This document shows positions 6,872 through 10,517 of a stretch of DNA of 10,517 nt, piece after piece; the first letter of the stretch is position 1; each line of letters opens with the position of its first letter. Below the pieces are notes generated by a model. It was not told the DNA's origin. It did no database searches and worked only from the letters and a program-made list of their open reading frames with translations. Source of the DNA: JBLHGU01 sp047615875 (GTDB lineage: Bacteria > Pseudomonadota > Gammaproteobacteria > Arenicellales > CAJQKF01); the NCBI GenBank assembly GCA_047615875.1, contig JBLHGU010000175.1, forward strand, positions 1-10,517. The letters are read 5' to 3'. The position numbers and the translations under genes are program-made.

Positions 6872-7317
6872 CTCAAGTTATTATCCATACCGATGGCGCC
6901 TGTCGTGGTAACCCCGGACCGGGCGGATGGGGTGCTAAATTGCAATTTAACGACACTGTTAAAGAAGTGAAAGGTGCTGAATTGCAGACAACCAATAATC
7001 GTATGGAGTTACTTGCCGTTGCCAGGGCAGTGGAGAGTCTTACCCGACCCTGTGAAGTTAAGCTGATAACCGACTCTCGTTATGTTATGCAGGGCATCAC
7101 TTCGTGGTTGGATGGCTGGAAACGCAATGGCTGGCGTACTGCTGCAAAAAAGCCGGTAAAAAATCAGGATCTGTGGGAAATGCTGGACAATGCATTACAG
7201 CCACATCTGATAACCTGGCAATGGGTTAAAGGGCATTCCGGCGACGCGGGGAATGAACGTGCCGATACGCTGGCGAATCTGGCTATTGATGAATTGCTAA
7301 AGGTGAGCCGCAAATGA
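6868..7317 (+). CDS. rnhA: Ribonuclease HI
   Basis: Cytoplasmic nuclease that cuts the RNA strand of RNA-DNA hybrids (R-loops, Okazaki primers). The 149-residue length is close to that of the E. coli enzyme. The DEDD active site is complete: Asp9 in HTDGACRGNPGPGGWG, Glu47 in TNNRMELLA, Asp69 in LITDSRYV and Asp133 in ERADTLA. The loop histidine His123 (VKGHSG) is present, as are the substrate-binding 'handle' residues around GWKRNGWRTAAKKPVKN (83-99). Translation starts at GTG 6868, which overlaps the methyltransferase stop (GTGA), so it is probably translationally coupled. The stop overlaps the dnaQ ATG in the same way (ATGA, 7314-7317). Confidence 0.97.
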   Translation: MTQVIIHTDGACRGNPGPGGWGAKLQFNDTVKEVKGAELQTTNNRMELLAVARAVESLTRPCEVKLITDSRYVMQGITSWLDGWKRNGWRTAAKKPVKNQDLWEMLDNALQPHLITWQWVKGHSGDAGNERADTLANLAIDELLKVSRK

Positions 7318-8006
7318 AACGGCAAATTGTTCTTGATACAGAAACTACCGGACTGGAGCATTCATTAGGTCATCGAGTCATTGAGATAGGTTGCGTGGAA
7401 TTGGTCGATCGCCGCTTTACGGGCAACAATTTCCACTGTTATTTAAACCCTGATCGGGAAATCGACGCCGGTGCTATTGAAATTCATGGTATTACCAACG
7501 AGTTTTTGCACAATAAGCCACACTTTGCGGACATCCGACCGGAGCTGGTCGAGTTTCTAACCGATGGTGAATTAGTTATTCATAATGCCGCGTTTGATGT
7601 GGGGTTTCTTAACAATGAACTTCGGCTGGATGATTCAGACTCGGTATTATTGGCTGATATTTGTACTGTGGTTGATTCATTACAGCTGGCTCGTAAGCTT
7701 CATCCTGGGCAGAAAAACAATCTGGATGCACTTTGCAAACGTTACGGTATAGATAATAGCCAGAGAACTCTGCATGGAGCTTTGCTGGACGCAGAAATTT
7801 TAGCAGACGTCTATTTGCTAATGAGCGGTGGACAGACAGCAATTAAACTTGAGTTTGAACAATTTGGCTCGGACAGTGAAAAAAACCGCTTTTCTAGTCA
7901 ACGAGAACCGGGGAAAATCATCGCGGTCGATGTTAATAGTGATGATCTTCAGGCCCATCAGCGATGGCTTAATGAGTTGGGCGAAGACTGTGTTTGGAAC
8001 CGATAG
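7314..8006 (+). CDS. dnaQ: DNA polymerase III epsilon subunit, 3'-5' proofreading exonuclease
   Basis: Proofreading subunit of the replicative polymerase core. It has 230 residues. The DEDDh exonuclease residues are all present: Asp8 and Glu10 (LDTETTG), Asp95 (NAAFDVGFL), His154 (LHGALLDAE) and Asp159. Each is offset by four to eight from E. coli epsilon (12, 14, 103, 162, 167). GGQTAIKLEF (172-181) sits where E. coli has its clamp-binding QTSMAF segment, so Gln174-Leu179 is the likely beta-clamp contact. A flexible, polar linker follows (about 182-200), then the C-terminal segment ending DCVWNR, comparable to the polymerase-alpha-binding tail of E. coli (which ends near CLW). The Shine-Dalgarno-like AAGGTGA (7300-7306) lies inside rnhA, and the start overlaps the rnhA stop by 4 nt, indicating coupled translation. 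Confidence 0.96.
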   Translation: MKRQIVLDTETTGLEHSLGHRVIEIGCVELVDRRFTGNNFHCYLNPDREIDAGAIEIHGITNEFLHNKPHFADIRPELVEFLTDGELVIHNAAFDVGFLNNELRLDDSDSVLLADICTVVDSLQLARKLHPGQKNNLDALCKRYGIDNSQRTLHGALLDAEILADVYLLMSGGQTAIKLEFEQFGSDSEKNRFSSQREPGKIIAVDVNSDDLQAHQRWLNELGEDCVWNR

Positions 8007-8098
8007 TTGCCTGGGTAAACGTATAGATGTTGAAGTTTTCTTCGATACTGATGATGATTTAGTGCTTAATATTGAAAAATACTGATTTGAAACAACTC

Positions 8099-8132
8099 AA
8101 TAACTTGAAAATTACCAGGTTTTCAAGTTATT
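8099..8132. repeat. Perfect 13-bp inverted repeat upstream of acs
   Basis: AATAACTTGAAAA (8099-8111) and its exact reverse complement TTTTCAAGTTATT (8120-8132) flank an 8-nt spacer (TTACCAGG). It lies in the 184-bp dnaQ-acs gap, 58 bp before the acs start. The stem is AT-rich and has no following T-run, so it is a poor intrinsic terminator. It could be an operator for a dimeric regulator or an RNA hairpin. The left arm contains TTGAAA (8105-8110), and TATTAA (8129-8134) follows after 18 nt, so the repeat could overlap a weak sigma-70 promoter of acs. The rest of the gap (8007-8098) shows nothing I can name. Confidence 0.75.
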
Positions 8133-8136
8133 AATA

Positions 8137-8152
8137 GAAACTCTTCAGTTTC
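8137..8152. repeat. Short hairpin repeat GAAACT-CTTC-AGTTTC in the acs upstream region
   Basis: Perfect 6-bp inverted repeat with a 4-nt spacer, 4 bp after the larger inverted repeat. If acs transcription starts before it, it would form a small hairpin in the 5' leader. Six-bp repeats arise often by chance, so the meaning is uncertain. Confidence 0.4.
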
Positions 8153-8178
8153 GCCCCACCTAATCCCTAATTCAGCCC

Positions 8179-8185
8179 AAGGAGG
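8179..8185 (+). promoter_or_regulatory. Shine-Dalgarno of acs
   Basis: AAGGAGG, a full consensus site, lies 5 nt before the ATG at 8191. An out-of-frame ATG at 8187 is only 1 nt from the site and stops after three codons, so 8191 is the start. The strong site fits a highly translated metabolic enzyme. Confidence 0.85.
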
Positions 8186-8190
8186 CATGA

Positions 8191-10125
8191 ATGTCTGACA
8201 TTAAAACCTATCCTGTCCCGGCAGAAGTGAGCAGTCGAGCTCACATTGATAAGCAGAAATATGATGAGATGTACCAGCACTCGATAACAGATCCCGAAGG
8301 CTTCTGGGCCGAACAGGCGAAAGAATTCGTAACCTGGTTTAAGCCTTGGGATAAGGTTATGGATGTTGATTATCACAAGGCAAATATTCGCTGGTTTGAT
8401 GGTGGTAAAACCAATGTTTGCTATAACTGTGTTGATCGTCATCTTGAAAGTCGTGGCGACCAGGTTGCTATTATTTGGGAAAGTGACGATCCCAACGTTG
8501 ATCGAAAAATAACCTATCGAGAATTGCACGAAGAAGTGTGCAAGTTAGCCAATGTGTTGAAGTCTCGTGGTGTTGAGAAAGGTGACCGAGTTTCCATCTA
8601 TATGCCAATGGTTCCGGAAGCTAGCGTCGCCATGTTGGCCTGTGCAAGAATTGGTGCAGTTCACTCAATTGTGTTCGGTGGTTTCTCTCCTGAGGCGTTA
8701 CGTGATCGTATTCTGGACTCGGACTGTCGGGTTGTGATTACGGCGGACGAAGGTCCACGAGGTGGAAAAAATATCGGCCTGAAGGCCAATGTTGAAATGG
8801 CTCTGGAAGCCTGCCCCAATGTGCACACTACTATAGTTGTTCGTCGTACGGGTAATGACGTACCTGGCAATGCCGAACGTGACGTCTGGTATGACGAGGC
8901 CATGGCCATAGCCTCAGCAGAATGCCCAGCAGAAGAGATGGATTCTGAGGATCCACTGTTCATTCTCTACACCTCGGGCTCTACCGGCAAGCCAAAAGGT
9001 GTCTTGCATACCACTGCAGGCTACCAACTGTTTGCGGCAATGACCCATAAATATATTTTCGACTACCATGATGGTGATATTTATTGGTGTACTGCTGATG
9101 TGGGTTGGGTAACTGGACACTCGTATATTGTCTATGGACCGTTAGCTAATGGTGCGACTACCATAATGTTTGAAGGGATTCCCACCTATCCGGATGCTTC
9201 GCGTTTCTGGCAGGTAGTAGACAAACATCAGGTAAATATTTTCTATACTGCGCCAACCGCCCTGCGTGCGCTAATGGCACAGGGCGACGACTTTGTGAAA
9301 AGCACCAGTCGAAGCAGTCTGCGTTTGTTAGGCACAGTAGGTGAGCCTATAAACCCGGAGGCATGGGAATGGTACTACCGTGTGATTGGCGAGCAGCGTT
9401 GTCCCATTGTGGATACCTGGTGGCAGACTGAAACGGGTGGAATTTTGATTTCGCCGTTGCCTGGCGCAACAGATCTAAAGCCGGGTTCTGCAACTCTGCC
9501 ATTTTTCGGAATCCAGCCAGCTTTGTTAGATGCTGATGGCAACGAGCTTGAAGGAGCGACCAGCGGTAATTTAGTTATAAAATCTTCCTGGCCCGGGCAA
9601 ATGAGAACCTTGTTTGGGGATCATGAGCGGTTTTTTGAGACCTATTTCAAAATGTACCCGGGTACCTATACTACTGGCGACGGCGCACGACGAGATGAAG
9701 ATGGCTATTGGTGGATCACCGGTCGTGTTGATGATGTTATCAATGTTTCTGGTCATCGCATGGGTACCGCTGAGGTCGAAAGCGCTCTAGTGCTTCACGA
9801 GAGTGTTGCGGAAGCTGCCGTAGTAGGCTATCCACATGACATCAAAGGGCAGGGTATTTATGCCTACGTCACGCTGATGAATGGAGTGGAAACCAGTGAT
9901 GAGTTGCGTAAAGAGTTGGTGCAAATGGTACGCAAGGAAATTGGTCCCATTGCATCGCCAGATATTATCCAATGGGCACCAGGTCTGCCAAAAACGCGTT
10001 CTGGGAAAATAATGCGCCGGATTCTACGTAAAATCGCGGCTAACGAACTCGATAGTCTTGGTGATACCAGCACGCTAGCCGACCCCGCTGTGGTTGATGA
10101 TTTAATTGCTAACAGGGCAGGTTAA
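8191..10125 (+). CDS. acs: Acetyl-coenzyme A synthetase (AMP-forming)
   Basis: Activates acetate with ATP to acetyl-AMP and then acetyl-CoA, for high-affinity acetate use. It has 644 residues, close to the E. coli and Salmonella enzymes. The ANL-family signatures are in order: ATP loop YTSGSTGKPKG (260-270), DTWWQTETGG (408-417) with Trp411 expected to limit the acyl pocket to acetate, TGDGARRDEDGYWWITGR (495-512) with Asp497 for the ribose, the hinge region DDVINVSGHRMGTAEVESA (514-532), and PKTRSGKIMRR near the C terminus with the catalytic lysine Lys606. That lysine is the acetylation site in Salmonella Acs (Lys609), so control by a protein acetyltransferase and a CobB-type deacetylase is possible. 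The gene stands alone between an upstream region with inverted repeats and a downstream intrinsic terminator, so it is probably a single-gene unit. Confidence 0.97.
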   Translation: MSDIKTYPVPAEVSSRAHIDKQKYDEMYQHSITDPEGFWAEQAKEFVTWFKPWDKVMDVDYHKANIRWFDGGKTNVCYNCVDRHLESRGDQVAIIWESDDPNVDRKITYRELHEEVCKLANVLKSRGVEKGDRVSIYMPMVPEASVAMLACARIGAVHSIVFGGFSPEALRDRILDSDCRVVITADEGPRGGKNIGLKANVEMALEACPNVHTTIVVRRTGNDVPGNAERDVWYDEAMAIASAECPAEEMDSEDPLFILYTSGSTGKPKGVLHTTAGYQLFAAMTHKYIFDYHDGDIYWCTADVGWVTGHSYIVYGPLANGATTIMFEGIPTYPDASRFWQVVDKHQVNIFYTAPTALRALMAQGDDFVKSTSRSSLRLLGTVGEPINPEAWEWYYRVIGEQRCPIVDTWWQTETGGILISPLPGATDLKPGSATLPFFGIQPALLDADGNELEGATSGNLVIKSSWPGQMRTLFGDHERFFETYFKMYPGTYTTGDGARRDEDGYWWITGRVDDVINVSGHRMGTAEVESALVLHESVAEAAVVGYPHDIKGQGIYAYVTLMNGVETSDELRKELVQMVRKEIGPIASPDIIQWAPGLPKTRSGKIMRRILRKIAANELDSLGDTSTLADPAVVDDLIANRAG

Positions 10126-10151
10126 GGCAGGACATTTGTATTATTTTCCGT

Positions 10152-10182
10152 AACCAGGGGGCTAAAGGCCCTCTGGTTTTTT
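10152..10182 (+). terminator. Rho-independent terminator of acs
   Basis: AACCAGGGGGC (10152-10162) pairs with GCCCTCTGGTT (10168-10178) over 11 bp with one G-U pair, around a 5-nt loop (TAAAG). The final TT of the stem runs into four more T, giving a T6 tract at 10177-10182. It lies 26 bp after the acs stop and separates acs from rpsF. Confidence 0.92.
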
Positions 10183-10219
10183 GTGCGGGTTTTAATATCG
10201 CGATTAGTTTGATCAGGTT

Positions 10220-10248
10220 TTGTAATTTAGCTTTTGTTAGCCTATAAT
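10220..10248 (+). promoter_or_regulatory. Sigma-70-type promoter of rpsF
   Basis: TTGTAA (10220-10225) and a perfect TATAAT (10243-10248) are 17 bp apart, the optimal spacing, and lie downstream of the acs terminator. Transcription would start near 10254-10257 and give a leader of about 56-60 nt before the rpsF ATG. The surrounding DNA (10183-10242) is AT-rich, as expected for a strong ribosomal-protein promoter. Confidence 0.8.
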
Positions 10249-10252
10249 CCGC

Positions 10253-10312
10253 GCCCCATCCCTCCTTGCCTTACTGTAATTTTTCAGGAGGCTACAATCC
10301 ATAAGGGGCATT
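10253..10312 (+). promoter_or_regulatory. Structured rpsF mRNA leader, candidate S6:S18 autoregulatory element
   Basis: Two nested pairings can be drawn: an outer stem GCCCC (10253-10257) with GGGGC (10305-10309), and an inner stem CCTCCT (10261-10266) with AGGAGG (10286-10291). The outer stem covers most of the probable Shine-Dalgarno AAGGGG (10303-10308), so folding would hide the ribosome site. The AGGAGG in the inner stem is a perfect Shine-Dalgarno sequence but lies 21 nt from the ATG, with no start codon at a suitable distance. Leaders bound by the S6:S18 complex are known in front of rpsF in many bacteria. That this is one is an inference from position and pairing; I could not align the known CCG motif with confidence. 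Confidence 0.5.
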
Positions 10313-10517
10313 ATGCGTCACTATGAAATTGTGTTTCTGGTCCACCCTGACCAGAGTGAACAGGTACCAGCAATGGTCGATAGATATCGTGCCATGATCG
10401 AAGATCGTTCCGGTGTAATACATCGCCAGGAAGACTGGGGCCGTCGTCAGCTGGCTTTTCCAATCGAAAAAATTCATAAAGCACACTATGTGTTAATGAA
10501 TATCGAGTGTAATCTCG
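10313..10517 (+). CDS. rpsF: 30S ribosomal protein S6, 5' part (3' end outside window)
   Basis: The first 68 codons are visible and open to the window edge. MRHYEIVFLVHPDQSEQV at the N terminus, then EDWGRRQLAFPIEKIHKAHYV, are unmistakable S6 sequence (in E. coli-type S6 the RRQLAYPI-x-K-x-HKAHYVL segment is diagnostic). S6 forms a complex with S18 on 16S rRNA in the platform of the small subunit. In gammaproteobacteria the gene normally heads an operon with rpsR and rplI, which should follow outside the window. S18 is the substrate of RimI, also encoded in this window about 6.7 kb away, though that is probably coincidence. Confidence 0.97.
   Translation, partial: MRHYEIVFLVHPDQSEQVPAMVDRYRAMIEDRSGVIHRQEDWGRRQLAFPIEKIHKAHYVLMNIECNL

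Noticed and set aside
7828..8085. 85-residue open frame overlapping the 3' end of dnaQ and running into the gap
   Set aside because: Most of it lies in another frame of dnaQ, has no Shine-Dalgarno and no recognisable domain. DnaQ itself ends normally at 8006.
8099..8132. Inverted repeat as an intrinsic terminator of dnaQ
   Set aside because: The stem is AT-rich and the T-run is at the start of the right arm instead of after it, so it does not have terminator form.
8167..8529. 120-residue open frame antisense to the start of acs
   Set aside because: It lies wholly opposite conserved Acs sequence and its translation looks like a shadow of it.
10197..10204. 8-bp palindrome ATCGCGAT upstream of the rpsF promoter
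   Set aside because: Too short to separate from chance and not extended by its flanks.

Overview
The window is a stretch of bacterial chromosome carrying mostly housekeeping genes, densely packed on both strands. Protein resemblance (PssA, LeuA, family-4 UDG, RimI, MltD, a YafS-type methyltransferase, RnhA, DnaQ, Acs, S6) and gene order (mltD divergent from methyltransferase-rnhA-dnaQ, as in Pseudomonas and E. coli) point to a gammaproteobacterium. The composition looks moderate in GC, and a marine, Cellvibrionales-like lineage is plausible, but that is a guess. No phage, transposon, CRISPR, tRNA or rRNA was seen, and no gap without a gene exceeds about 190 bases.

Layout. (1) Bases 1-3579, plus strand: the 3' part of pssA (phospholipid synthesis), leuA (first committed step of leucine synthesis), a family-4 [4Fe-4S] uracil-DNA glycosylase, and rimI (acetylates ribosomal protein S18). 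(2) Bases 3605-6090, minus strand: a lytic transglycosylase lipoprotein (mltD-like), followed 8 bp later by a class III PLP aminotransferase. The aminotransferase resembles beta-amino-acid (beta-phenylalanine) aminotransferases more than true HemL. (3) Bases 6119-8006, plus strand: a translationally coupled trio of methyltransferase, rnhA and dnaQ, joined by two 4-nt start/stop overlaps. (4) Bases 8007-8190: an intergenic region with a perfect 13-bp inverted repeat and a second small hairpin, upstream of acs (acetyl-CoA synthetase). acs ends in a clear intrinsic terminator. (5) Bases 10220-10517: a good sigma-70 promoter, a structured leader, and the 5' part of rpsF (ribosomal protein S6), which runs off the window.

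Most of the window is ordinary. The points worth a second look are regulatory or about gene order: the inverted repeat before acs; the rpsF leader, which can pair its own ribosome-binding site and may be an S6:S18 autoregulatory element; the very short divergent mltD/methyltransferase junction, where gloB is expected but absent; and the aminotransferase placed beside mltD. I found no convincing evidence of a wholly new system.
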